Below are positions 26,690-35,226 of a stretch of DNA of 64,000 bases, piece by piece. The notes under the pieces are model-generated. The model was not told the origin of the DNA. It was given only the letters and a program-made list of their open reading frames with translations, and did no database searches. The stretch's first letter is position 1. Every line of letters starts with the position of its first letter. The DNA comes from Candidatus Villigracilis proximus (lineage in GTDB: Bacteria > Chloroflexota > Anaerolineae > Anaerolineales > Villigracilaceae), in contig JADKBB010000010.1 of assembly GCA_016715195.1 (NCBI GenBank), forward strand, positions 52,012 through 116,011, written 5' to 3'. Position numbers and translations under genes: made by a program.

Positions 26690-27499
26690 ATGAAAAATTC
26701 CAAACCTCATATTCTATTGACCAATGACGACGGCATTCGCTCCCCCGGACTTTGGGCTGCCGCCAGCGAACTTTCCAAGATCGGTTATGTAACGGTAGCC
26801 GCGCCGCGCGAACAATCCTCGGGCATGGGGCGCAGTTTGCCCAGTACGTCAGATGGGATCATTCACAAAGAGCAGGTGCAGGTCAACGGTCAGGAATGGA
26901 GCGTGTATGCGGTGGGCGGCTCTCCGGCTCAATCTGTCCTGCATGGCATTCTGGAGATCGTTCCGCACAAACCTGATCTGATCGTCTCAGGAATTAATTA
27001 TGGCGAAAATGTCGGGCTGGGGATTACCATCTCAGGTACGGTCGGTGCAGCGATGGAAGCCGCCTCAATGGGATTCCCCGCGCTGGCAATTTCACTTGAA
27101 ACCGACACGCAATATCACCTGTCACATTCAGAGGATATTGATTTTTCAGCAGCCGGATATTTCACCGGCTATTTTGCGCGATTGATCCTCGAAAGAAAAT
27201 TTTCGGAAGAAGTGGATTTGATCAAAGTGGAAGTACCGGCTCACGCCACACCGACAACTGAGTGGCAAGTGGGCAGGCTTTCCCGCAGCCGATACTATGA
27301 CCCCGTCCCCACCAAGCGCGAAACCTGGGAACAGCCTGGTCCCATCTCCTACAAACATACGAAAGCATCGAACAGGAACCAGAAGATACTGATGCTTTAC
27401 ATTTTCGAGAAAACGAAAATGGTGGCAGTCACCCCGATCAATTTGGACATGACTGCACGGGTGAAATTATCTGATTTTGAGAAACGATTACGAGACTAA
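26690..27499 (+). CDS. surE: 5'/3'-nucleotidase SurE
   Basis: Metal-dependent survival protein that removes phosphate from nucleoside monophosphates. The N-terminal HILLTNDDGIRSPGLWAA carries the catalytic Asp pair, followed by APREQSSGMGRS and the third motif VSGINYGENVG. ATG 26690 matches the family start; an ATG 9 bp earlier is also in frame. A TATAAT-like box directly precedes the start, so the mRNA may have a very short leader. The length of 269 residues is normal. Confidence 0.92.
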   Translation: MKNSKPHILLTNDDGIRSPGLWAAASELSKIGYVTVAAPREQSSGMGRSLPSTSDGIIHKEQVQVNGQEWSVYAVGGSPAQSVLHGILEIVPHKPDLIVSGINYGENVGLGITISGTVGAAMEAASMGFPALAISLETDTQYHLSHSEDIDFSAAGYFTGYFARLILERKFSEEVDLIKVEVPAHATPTTEWQVGRLSRSRYYDPVPTKRETWEQPGPISYKHTKASNRNQKILMLYIFEKTKMVAVTPINLDMTARVKLSDFEKRLRD

Positions 27500-27531
27500 A
27501 AAACGGAGAGCTTTGGGCTCTCCGTTTTTTA
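27500..27531 (+). terminator. terminator of surE
   Basis: AAAACGGAGAGC / GCTCTCCGTTTT with a TTTGG loop and T run. Confidence 0.92.
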
Positions 27532-27562
27532 TGGTCCATCGTCTACAGTCCACGGTCTAAAA

Positions 27563-29372
27563 TTACAACTCGCTCGCGCGTCTTGCGATCTTATCTTTTG
27601 CACGCGCCACAAACTCTTCCAGCGGAATATTATTCTGCTGACTTCCATCACGTCCGCGCAGAGAAACCTGTCCGGCGGCCATTTCGTTATCACCCACCAC
27701 AAGCATGTACGGCACCTTCATCAACTGCGCCTGTCGGATCTTGGCATTCATGCGCTGTGACGATAAATCGGCTTGTGCGCGGATTCCGTTTTCACGCAAT
27801 TGCTTCGCCACGCTTTCAGCGTAATCGTTCTGCGCATCCGTGATCGAGATGACACGCACCTGTTCAGGCGAAAGCCAGACGGGGAAGTTGCCTGCATAAT
27901 GCTCAAGCAGGAAGCCCACCATGCGCTCATGTGTGGAAAGCGGCGCACGATGAATGCACAGCGGAATTTCATCCACACCTTCCTTATTCGTGAACTTTAA
28001 GTCAAAGCGTTCTGGTACGGCAAAGTCCACTTGATTTGTCATCAGCGAAAATTCGCGCCCAATGGCTGACCAAACTTGCACATCAATTTTTGGACCGTAG
28101 AATGCAGCTTCGTCTTCGCGTTCCACGTATGGCACGCCGCCGTTATCCATCGCCCGGCGCACCATCTCTTCCGTCTTGAGCCATAGGCGCTCGTTGTCCA
28201 CATATTTTTTGCCCAGTCCCGCCTTGCTGTGCAGGGACAGGCGCATCACGTACTTCTCGATCCCGAACAGTTCAAAATACTTGCGATATAGCGCTACCAC
28301 ACCCATGAACTCCTGTTCGAATTGTTCCTCCGAGCAGTAGATGTGAGCATCGTTCATCTGCATCGAGCGCACGCGCATTAAACCAAATAACTCACCTGAT
28401 TTTTCATAACGATAGCATGTACCGTATTCAGCGAGGCGCACGGGCAGGTCGCGATAAGAACGTCCCTTCGAACCAAAAATTTTGTGGTGCATCGGACAGT
28501 TCATTGGCTTGACGTAATACTTTACGCCTTCGATTTCCATCGGCGGATACATGCTCTCGGCATAATAAGGCAGGTGACCTGAACGTACAAAGAGATCTTC
28601 CTTTGTGAGAATCGGCGTTTTGACGCGCAAATAGCCAGCCTTGTCTTCCATATCCTTGGCGAGTTTTTCGAGTTCCTCGATCAGAATGCCGCCATTGGGC
28701 AGCCACAAGGGCAGGCCGGGACCAACTTCATCATCGAACATGAAGATCTCCAGTTCCTTGCCCAATTTGCGATGGTCGCGTTTCTTGGCTTCTTCCAATT
28801 GATTCAAATACTCTTTCAATTGGTCTTTGCTTTCCCAGGCTGTGCCATACACACGCTGAAGCATCTTATTCTTTTCGTCGCCGCGCCAATACGCGCCAGC
28901 AATGCTCATCAATTTGAACGCATCCTGCTTGATCTCTTTTGTCGTCTGCACATGCGGACCACGGCACAAGTCTGTGAATGTATCCTGCTGATAAATCGAG
29001 ATATCAGGCTTCTCTGTCAGCGGATTGCCATATTCATCCCGTGCCGCCTTTTTCGAGTCCTTCGATCAATTCCAATTTATACGGCTGGTCGGCAAAGATC
29101 TTCTTCGCTTCTTCCGCAGAAACAACTGTCTTCTTAAATTCATGCTTGCCCTGCACGATCTGTCTCATGCGTTTTTCGATCAATTCAAGATCTTCAGGTG
29201 TGAGATTGCGCGGCAGGTCAAAGTCATAATAGAAACCATTTTCCACGGGCGGACCGATCGTAACCTTCCCATCCGGGAACATCTCCATTACCGCCTGCGC
29301 CATCACATGCGCGGCAGAATGGCGAATCTTATACAGTTGTGTATCCTGATAACGTTCTGTTTGTAGTGCCAT
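27563..29372 (-). CDS. thrS: threonyl-tRNA synthetase lacking the TGS domain (frameshifted)
   Basis: Class II synthetase charging tRNA-Thr. ATG 29372 (AGGAG upstream) opens the N2 editing-type domain with HSAAHVMAQAVMEMFPDG; the core follows with DLCRGPH, MNCPMHH, motif 2 RLAEYGTCYRYE, and motif 3. The C-terminal anticodon-binding domain ends at 27563. The first frame stops at about 29034 inside GGC ACG GGA TGA; deleting one G of the GGG gives GGTDEYGN and joins the frames perfectly, so a homopolymer insertion error is likely in this normally essential gene. About 600 residues in total; the N-terminal TGS domain is absent from the start. Controlled by a T-box leader. Confidence 0.93.
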
Positions 29373-29441
29373 TTTCAACTCCTTTTATCACTATGGTTTG
29401 CTTCTGCTTCATGGACATTTTCGCGTCTCAGAGGAAAGCAG

Positions 29442-29489
29442 TTACAAACCTCCGAGTCGCTGACGAGTATTGGTGCTATCTTCAGTCAT
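29442..29489 (-). CDS. possible 15-residue leader peptide of thrS
   Basis: Directly after the T-box terminator an AGGAGG, spaced 5 bp from ATG 29489, starts a 15-codon frame (MTEDSTNTRQRLGGL) that stops at 29442, 70 bp before thrS. Three of 15 codons encode Thr. The ribosome binding site is stronger than that of thrS itself. Translation is inferred only from this spacing; it may be a coincidence. Confidence 0.4.
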   Translation of the reverse strand: MTEDSTNTRQRLGGL

Positions 29490-29500
29490 AGCGGCCTCCT

Positions 29501-29539
29501 AAAAACAAAAAACTCTCATCCACAACGGGACGAGAGTTT
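29501..29539 (-). terminator. T-box attenuator terminator
   Basis: An 8-bp stem AAACTCTC / GAGAGTTT with a 14-nt loop and a T-rich tail on the minus strand; it competes with the antiterminator that includes the T-box sequence. Confidence 0.88.
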
Positions 29540-29745
29540 GATCTCACGCGGTTCCACCCGATTTACCCTCAAACGAGGATATCTCTTAGGCCAATAACGG
29601 AGCCAACCGTTTCACTTACTAACTGACCACTGTTTACTGATCACTGTTCTGTTTCACGCTCGCAAGTGGTTTTCAGTGATTGCTTCTGGAAGATGCTCTC
29701 AACAAAATGCTTCTTCTCTCTGTCAGAAAAAATATCACGTACTCG
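29501..29745 (-). promoter_or_regulatory. T-box leader of thrS
   Basis: The minus strand contains the T-box core GGGTGGAACCGCG (plus 29547-29559), which binds the uncharged tRNA acceptor end, followed by a terminator hairpin AAACTCTC / GAGAGTTT (29510-29539) and TTTTTTGTTTTT. Upstream, ATCACTG / CAGTGAT closes a hairpin with an ACC (Thr) triplet in its loop (29668-29670), a candidate specifier. Promoter TTGACC (29755-29750) with a TATTTT-like -10 precedes it. Part of the stem region is made of reiterated TCAGT/ACTGA words, so stem I is hard to delimit. Confidence 0.9.
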
Positions 29746-29791
29746 TCTTGGTCAACACGCTTTATTTGATTGCCGGTCACGAATGACCTTG

Positions 29792-29865
29792 TGGACGGAA
29801 TAGGGCTCGAACCTACGACCTCATCGATGTCAACGATGTGCTCTAACCAACTGAGCTACCCGTCC
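29792..29865 (-). tRNA. tRNA-Val (GAC anticodon)
   Basis: A 74-nt cloverleaf with acceptor GGACGGG / TCCGTCC, D arm TAGCTCAGTTGGTTAGAGCA, anticodon loop TTGACAT and T loop GGTTCGAGCCC. No encoded CCA. Confidence 0.93.
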
Positions 29866-29929
29866 GAAGGATGAACATTATACCGAGTGTCTCAATAATT
29901 GACAATCCCTGCGGTATAATCCGTTCGCT

Positions 29930-30838
29930 ATGGCAAGACGCAAAGCCCCCGAAGAACTCTCTGTGGAAGAACTACGCCGCCTTCTGGTTGAAAAAAGGCG
30001 CGGTGCCCGCAAGGAACGGCTGGATACCTTCCGCCGCACGGGACGTGTCATCTCGGTCGAGTCGGATTTTAATTCACAGACGCATCAATCCGCCCCGACA
30101 GTTGATACAACAGAAACAAGCGACTCAGCGTCCGAGCCTGTTCCTGTAAACCCGCGCCGCAAATTGATGGACCGCATCCTGTTGGGAGTAGAAGTCCTCG
30201 CAGTTGTAGGATTTATCGGTGTGCTCTTGATCGGTTTCGGTATGCTGCGGACACTCAATACCGAAGTGGCATCCGCGCTCAAACCTGAGACCGTTACCCC
30301 CACGCCGCTGGTTATGGCAGTTGTGTTGCCCTCCGGGCATGTTCCTCCGGATGCGCAAGGCAACACGCGTCCAAACGAAATCGAAATACCCGATCATCTG
30401 CGGCCCATGGTACAGTCGCTTGCGAATATACCCATCCCAACTGCCGCACCAGACCAGGCCATTCGCATTCAAATCCCATCGATCAATATCGACGCACCGA
30501 TCGTGCAGGGAGATGGATGGGAACAACTCAAAAAGGGAGTCGGTCAATATGTGGGTTCCCCTGATCCAGGTCAGGATGGAAACGTGGTTCTGTCAGCGCA
30601 TAATGATGTCTACGGAGAAATCTTCCGCTATCTGGATAGACTCACTCCCGGTGACGAAGTCATCATTTACACACAGCAGCGTCAGTACACTTATATCGTT
30701 GACCGCACAGTTTTGGTGGAACCCACCGCCGTGGAAGTGATGGCATCCACGGGCAGCCCAACTGTGACACTCATTTCATGCTATCCATATCTTGTCGATA
30801 AACAGCGCATCGTTGTCTTTGCGCGATTACAAAACTAG
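29930..30838 (+). CDS. class D/E-like sortase
   Basis: A 302-residue membrane-anchored transpeptidase. Cytoplasmic basic N-terminus (about 85 residues), one membrane helix (residues 86-110), a Pro/Thr-rich linker, then the sortase barrel. The catalytic triad is visible: His in VVLSAHNDVYG, Cys in VTLISCYPY, Arg in KQRIVVFARL. It would cleave LPxTG- or LAxTG-type signals and attach proteins to an acceptor. A small membrane-protein gene follows 10 bp later. Class D versus E is not resolved by eye. Confidence 0.88.
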   Translation: MARRKAPEELSVEELRRLLVEKRRGARKERLDTFRRTGRVISVESDFNSQTHQSAPTVDTTETSDSASEPVPVNPRRKLMDRILLGVEVLAVVGFIGVLLIGFGMLRTLNTEVASALKPETVTPTPLVMAVVLPSGHVPPDAQGNTRPNEIEIPDHLRPMVQSLANIPIPTAAPDQAIRIQIPSINIDAPIVQGDGWEQLKKGVGQYVGSPDPGQDGNVVLSAHNDVYGEIFRYLDRLTPGDEVIIYTQQRQYTYIVDRTVLVEPTAVEVMASTGSPTVTLISCYPYLVDKQRIVVFARLQN

Positions 30839-30848
30839 GAGAAATAAA

Positions 30849-31019
30849 ATGGCTAAGAAAAACAAACGAGCAACCCAGGCACCCGTCGGAAATATTTCCG
30901 CTGTACGCACTGAGTTCACCCCTGACTATTCCAATGTCAAGAAAGACCTGACCCGTATCGGACTTCTTGCTGGCTCATTCTTTGTCGGGCTCATCGTACT
31001 TTCCTTCTTCATCAACTAA
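30849..31019 (+). CDS. small single-pass membrane protein
   Basis: A 56-residue protein starting at ATG 30849 with AGGAG upstream. The N-terminus is very basic (MAKKNKRATQ), followed by a polar stretch and one C-terminal membrane helix (IGLLAGSFFVGLIVLSFFIN). It lies 10 bp after the sortase gene and shares its terminator, so it may be a sortase accessory; no family is recognised. Confidence 0.7.
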   Translation: MAKKNKRATQAPVGNISAVRTEFTPDYSNVKKDLTRIGLLAGSFFVGLIVLSFFIN

Positions 31020-31037
31020 GCATTTACTTTTACTCGA

Positions 31038-31083
31038 AACAAAAAGAGGAAAGACCGCAAAACCGGTCTTTCCTCTTTTTGTT
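31038..31083 (+). terminator. terminator of the sortase operon
   Basis: An imperfectly looped 19-bp stem AACAAAAAGAGGAAAGACCG / CGGTCTTTCCTCTTTTTGTT. Confidence 0.93.
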
Positions 31084-31136
31084 GGCGTTATAATCCACAA
31101 GTATTTATCCATACCACTAAAAGAATTCTGGAAATC

Positions 31137-32378
31137 ATGCCCAACCCTACATTTGACATCCTGCTCGAAAAACTCACCTACGGCGGCGAAGCCATGGGAC
31201 GCCTGCCCGATGGGCGCGCTGTGTTTGTGCCTTTTGGCCTGCCGGGCGAACAAGTCCGCGTGGAATTGACGGAAGACAAGAAAAATTTTGCGCGCGGAAA
31301 ATTAGTTGAAGTATTACAAGCATCGGCTGAAAGAATAGATCCGAAATGTAAACATTTCGGGAAATGCGGCGGTTGTCATTACCAAAACCTGCCCTATGAA
31401 AAACAACTGGCAGCAAAGACAGAAATCCTACGCGACCAGTTACAGCGGATCGGGAAGATCGAAAACCCGCCTGTCTCGCAAATTGTCGCATCACCGTCTG
31501 AATGGAATTATCGCAATCATGTGCAATTCCATTTGACAGCGGAAGGCAAGGTGGGTTTTATAAACGCAAAAGGAAATTCCACGCTGCCAATTGAGGAATG
31601 TCATTTACCTGAAACAGGAATTAACACCTTCTGGCCTGAGCTGCAATTTGAATCAAATAAGGATGTGGAACGTGTTTCCCTGCGCGTCGGGCTGAACGAT
31701 GATCTGATGGTGGTGCTCGAATCAGAAAACCCTGAAACGCCCGAACTGGAAATTGAAGCGGATGTTTCCGTGGTGCATGTCTTTGACGAACATGCCGTCG
31801 TCATCGCTGGTCAGGATCATCTCCTCTTCAATATTCTCGGCAGGGATTTCCGTGTATCCGCTGCTTCTTTCTTTCAAGTCAACACAAAGATGGCTGAGAA
31901 AATGGTGGAACATCTGGTTGCCCGTTTACCAGTTTCCATGTCCACTACTTTACTGGATGTCTATTGTGGGGCGGGTTTATTCAGCAAATTCTTTGCGGCG
32001 AATTGTCAGCAGGTGATCGGAATCGAAGAGTCTGAATCAGCCTGCGAGGATTTTGCATTCAACCTTGATGAGTTTGATAATGTTGAATTGTATGAAGGCG
32101 CTGCGGAAGAAATTCTGCCTGCTCTGGCCGGGCGGCTGGATAGCTCAACTTATGTGATCGTTGATCCGCCGCGCGCAGGAATCGAGAGACACGCGCTGGA
32201 TGCGATCATCAGCATCAGACCACAGATCATTGCCTATGTCTCATGTGACCCGTCCACGCTGGCGCGGGATGCGGCGAGACTGATTGCCGGGGGCTATCGT
32301 TTGGTGGAAGTGACTCCGTTCGATCTTTTCCCCCAGACTTATCACATTGAATCAATTTCAATTTTCGAAACCGTTTAA
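31137..32378 (+). CDS. rlmD: 23S rRNA (uracil-C5)-methyltransferase RlmD/TrmA family
   Basis: A 413-residue enzyme with an N-terminal TRAM domain (residues 1-60), the iron-sulfur cysteines CKHFGKCGGCHYQNLPYEKQ (near 78-97), SAM-binding motif LLDVYCGAGLFSKFFA (near 278), VDPPRAGI (near 342) and the catalytic Cys in YVSCDPSTLARD (near 365). It forms 5-methyluridine in rRNA. The paralogous RlmC/TrmFO-type specificity cannot be excluded, since single-copy homologues can be dual-specific. Confidence 0.88.
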   Translation: MPNPTFDILLEKLTYGGEAMGRLPDGRAVFVPFGLPGEQVRVELTEDKKNFARGKLVEVLQASAERIDPKCKHFGKCGGCHYQNLPYEKQLAAKTEILRDQLQRIGKIENPPVSQIVASPSEWNYRNHVQFHLTAEGKVGFINAKGNSTLPIEECHLPETGINTFWPELQFESNKDVERVSLRVGLNDDLMVVLESENPETPELEIEADVSVVHVFDEHAVVIAGQDHLLFNILGRDFRVSAASFFQVNTKMAEKMVEHLVARLPVSMSTTLLDVYCGAGLFSKFFAANCQQVIGIEESESACEDFAFNLDEFDNVELYEGAAEEILPALAGRLDSSTYVIVDPPRAGIERHALDAIISIRPQIIAYVSCDPSTLARDAARLIAGGYRLVEVTPFDLFPQTYHIESISIFETV

Positions 32379-32408
32379 AAAAAGGGGCGGCCACCAGGGC
32401 CGCCCCTA
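32379..32408 (-). terminator. terminator of the ion-channel gene
   Basis: AGGGGCGGCC / GGCCGCCCCT with a short loop and seven Ts on the minus strand; also able to serve the convergent rlmD. Confidence 0.9.
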
Positions 32409-32422
32409 CAAAACAATAAAAA

Positions 32423-34318
32423 TTATTCTTCTGCGATCACGATGATCTTGTCATCGGCAGAGAAACTTACACGTTCAGATTTCTTCGGGTTGGTGTGGAT
32501 ACCGTACGCCTTGTCTGCATCGTGGTTTTCACTGACCAGACGATAACCGAGAGCGGTCTCACCACGGCGGCGGGCAGCTTCGGTGACTGTGTAGAAGTTA
32601 ACCGGCTGGCCTGTGGTCACATAGTCACTGATCGGCTTGAGATATATTTCTGCGCCTTCGGGGTCAAACATATCGGTAAACACGCCCATCAATTCAGAAT
32701 TCTCTGAAAGCTGCGCCATCATCAAACTGATCAGGTGCTCGCTGACGATAAAGTCATCCACTTTCGCAGCTTCGGCCAGTTCGCGGTTGCGCAGGTCGAG
32801 CATTTCGCTGATGATCGAGAATGGAGTTTCGTCACGCTCGGCAATATCACGCAAATGCAGCAGGGTGATAAGTGTGATCGCATCGGCTTCCTGCTGTTCG
32901 AGGTGGCTGTATGCCAAAACGATGACATGGTCATATTCTGTGGCTTCAAGGCTTTCGAGCAAGTCACGGCTGCGGATGTCACCTTCCTGCACGGTGACCT
33001 TTTGATTCTTGAGTTTACCAATCTCAAGTTTGAGCTGCTTATCGAGTTCGAAAATATCCGAAACGATCAGCACCTGCGAACCTTTGGCAACATAATTGTC
33101 CAATTCGCGGATGATGGTCGCGCCGGAACGATTCCAACCGAGGACAAGCACTTTCTCAGGCTTGGGCTTGGAAACTGCTCCAGAAACCTGAAGCAGGCTT
33201 TCGTCGAGTGAGATGCGTGAAGTCCCTGAAAGGATGATCTTATTGTCATCTTCCGCAATCACAAAAACCTGGTCGCCTGATTGGATGCGTGTGTCCATGG
33301 CTGGACTCATTGCGATGGTTCCGTCTGCTTTGCGAATACCCATCAAGGTGGATGTTTCATAAGCAAGCAATGCTTCGCCATAGGTCTTGCCGGAAAGCTC
33401 AGGCTCCTGCTTGAAATAAATTTCATCTCCGCCAAAATTCATCAACTCGGTATAAACAAGAGACAGGCCGCTCTGACGTGAAGTTTGTGCAACAACGCGC
33501 GCGATGAGATCGTTGGTAAGAATGGGCTGCACAAGATCTTTTGCGCCCAACATCTTGACCACGTCCATATTTTTCGGATCACGAATTTGCGTAACGATAT
33601 GATACGGTTCGGCGCGGCGGTTGGGATTGTTGGTAATCGCCAGAACAGATTTGATGATGTGTGTATCGGGGTCGGCGCCATCAGCCAAAACAATGATGGA
33701 TCGCGCGGTGTGCGGGCTTGAGATTTCGAGATCGGTCAGATCAATGGGACTACCCGAACGGCAGATAACGCGTGTATTTTTTGTGTCGGAGATGCGGTCA
33801 CTGATCGCATCTTCCATTTCGACTTTATCCTGATCGGCCAATACGACAATGACTGCGCCGCTTTTGCGGCTCTCATTGGCAAGGATGATTTCAGAAATCA
33901 CAGTAAATATCTGTGTGTTCCAGCCGAGGATGAGCGTATGGTCATTCTCAAGAACCGCTGAGCGGCCTTTGCGTAATTCATCGAGTTTGTCTTCCAGGCC
34001 GTTATTGATGATACCGATCAAAGCACTGACAACGAATATGCCGCCAAACGTGACCATCAACATCATAAGCAGGAAGAAAAATCCGCCCTGATCGCCGCCC
34101 ATTGTGCCTGAGTCGAGCGTACGTAAAAGACCCATCCATGCCAGTTCAAATAAGCTTTCATTATTGGGTGCGCTTCCGGTGACCTTTACCAACGCGGCGA
34201 TCACGAATATGATCACAGCAGAAAGTACGAACAAGGCAGTAATTAACGCAACAGGTCCGCGCGACATATAATTGTCGAACCAATACTGAAAACGTTGTTT
34301 TAAAGTTGGTGTTTTCAT
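32423..34318 (-). CDS. CASTOR/POLLUX-type ion channel with RCK domains
   Basis: A 631-residue protein: two membrane helices around a pore-like loop (residues 20-105, with GTMGGDQGG near the pore), then two tandem Rossmann NAD-binding/RCK regions, HTLILGWNTQIFTVISEI (near 127) and KVLVLGWNRSGATIIREL (near 385). This is the layout of the CASTOR/POLLUX family, related to calcium-gated potassium channels. It is monocistronic, with a clear terminator and its own 5' region. Confidence 0.87.
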   Translation of the reverse strand: MKTPTLKQRFQYWFDNYMSRGPVALITALFVLSAVIIFVIAALVKVTGSAPNNESLFELAWMGLLRTLDSGTMGGDQGGFFFLLMMLMVTFGGIFVVSALIGIINNGLEDKLDELRKGRSAVLENDHTLILGWNTQIFTVISEIILANESRKSGAVIVVLADQDKVEMEDAISDRISDTKNTRVICRSGSPIDLTDLEISSPHTARSIIVLADGADPDTHIIKSVLAITNNPNRRAEPYHIVTQIRDPKNMDVVKMLGAKDLVQPILTNDLIARVVAQTSRQSGLSLVYTELMNFGGDEIYFKQEPELSGKTYGEALLAYETSTLMGIRKADGTIAMSPAMDTRIQSGDQVFVIAEDDNKIILSGTSRISLDESLLQVSGAVSKPKPEKVLVLGWNRSGATIIRELDNYVAKGSQVLIVSDIFELDKQLKLEIGKLKNQKVTVQEGDIRSRDLLESLEATEYDHVIVLAYSHLEQQEADAITLITLLHLRDIAERDETPFSIISEMLDLRNRELAEAAKVDDFIVSEHLISLMMAQLSENSELMGVFTDMFDPEGAEIYLKPISDYVTTGQPVNFYTVTEAARRRGETALGYRLVSENHDADKAYGIHTNPKKSERVSFSADDKIIVIAEE

Positions 34319-34544
34319 TCATTCTCCTCAAGCCTTAAGTTTCGGCTATTATAAGAGGGATTCGTCATAATTCATAAGACAGTTTGACCTGTTGCATGAT
34401 TGCAATGATATTCCAGAGGATATAAAACAGTTGTGTGGGGTGACTTTAGTTAAGAAATCTATAATCTTTTGCGAGTAACATCAGCCATGCATACCAAGTC
34501 TATTCAGTGCTGGTTTCGTCCCATTTTTGAAAGCGAGGTAAATT
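34319..34544. other. intergenic region between divergent genes
   Basis: About 226 bp separating the ion channel (minus) and the Mo-cofactor oxidoreductase (plus). It must hold both promoters, but I see no strong -35/-10 pair, repeat or RNA motif. A GAGGT ribosome site precedes the plus-strand gene. Confidence 0.5.
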
Positions 34545-35186
34545 ATGTTCTCATTTGAAGGTTTTGACCGCCGCAAGGAAAAAGATCGCATCCGCTCTGA
34601 AGGCAGGCTTCCCCCCGGACAATCGTTGACGGTTAAATTTCCGGTCTTACATTACGGCCCCGTGCCGCCTTTTAATCCTGCCACTTGGGATTTGCGTATT
34701 TGGGGTGAAGTGGAAGAGGAAAAACGCTGGACATGGGATGAGTTCAATAAACTGCCGCGCACATCCATGAAAATGGATATTCACTGTGTCACACGCTGGA
34801 GCAAGGTGGATACAACCTGGGAAGGCGTTTCTGTAAAATCATTGGTAGATAGCGGTCTGATTAAGATCAAGCCAAGTGCCACGCACGTCATGCAGCACGC
34901 TGAATATGGATTTACAGTGAACCTTCCGCTTGAAGTTGTTTTACAGGAAAACTTCATGCTCGCCACTCATCTGGATGGCGAACCGATCACACCCGACCAC
35001 GGCTATCCCCTGCGCGGCATGGTGGGATTCATTCCCGCGCAAAAGGATCTGGAGACTCCCTATCTTTGGAAGGGCGCCAAATGGCTGCGGTCTCTGGAAT
35101 TCATGCCGCGTGACAAACGCGGATTTTGGGAACAGGCCGGGTATCACAACCGCGCCAATGTCTGGCGCGAAGAACGATTTGGGTAA
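34545..35186 (+). CDS. sulfite oxidase-like molybdopterin-dependent oxidoreductase
   Basis: A 213-residue single-domain member of the oxidoreductase molybdopterin-binding family (YedY/sulfite oxidase fold). The Mo-coordinating Cys is in MDIHCVTRWSKVDTTWEG (near residue 82) and the conserved GYPLRGMVGFIPAQKDLETP lies near 150-168. There is no signal peptide or heme/dimerisation domain, so it is probably cytoplasmic. A strong bidirectional terminator follows. Confidence 0.9.
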   Translation: MFSFEGFDRRKEKDRIRSEGRLPPGQSLTVKFPVLHYGPVPPFNPATWDLRIWGEVEEEKRWTWDEFNKLPRTSMKMDIHCVTRWSKVDTTWEGVSVKSLVDSGLIKIKPSATHVMQHAEYGFTVNLPLEVVLQENFMLATHLDGEPITPDHGYPLRGMVGFIPAQKDLETPYLWKGAKWLRSLEFMPRDKRGFWEQAGYHNRANVWREERFG

Positions 35187-35226
35187 ATAAAAACTCCGAG
35201 GTCTCGAGACCTCGGAGTTTTTATTT
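35187..35226. terminator. bidirectional terminator
   Basis: AAAAACTCCGAGGTCTC / GAGACCTCGGAGTTTTT, a perfect palindrome, between the convergent oxidoreductase and protease genes. Confidence 0.94.
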
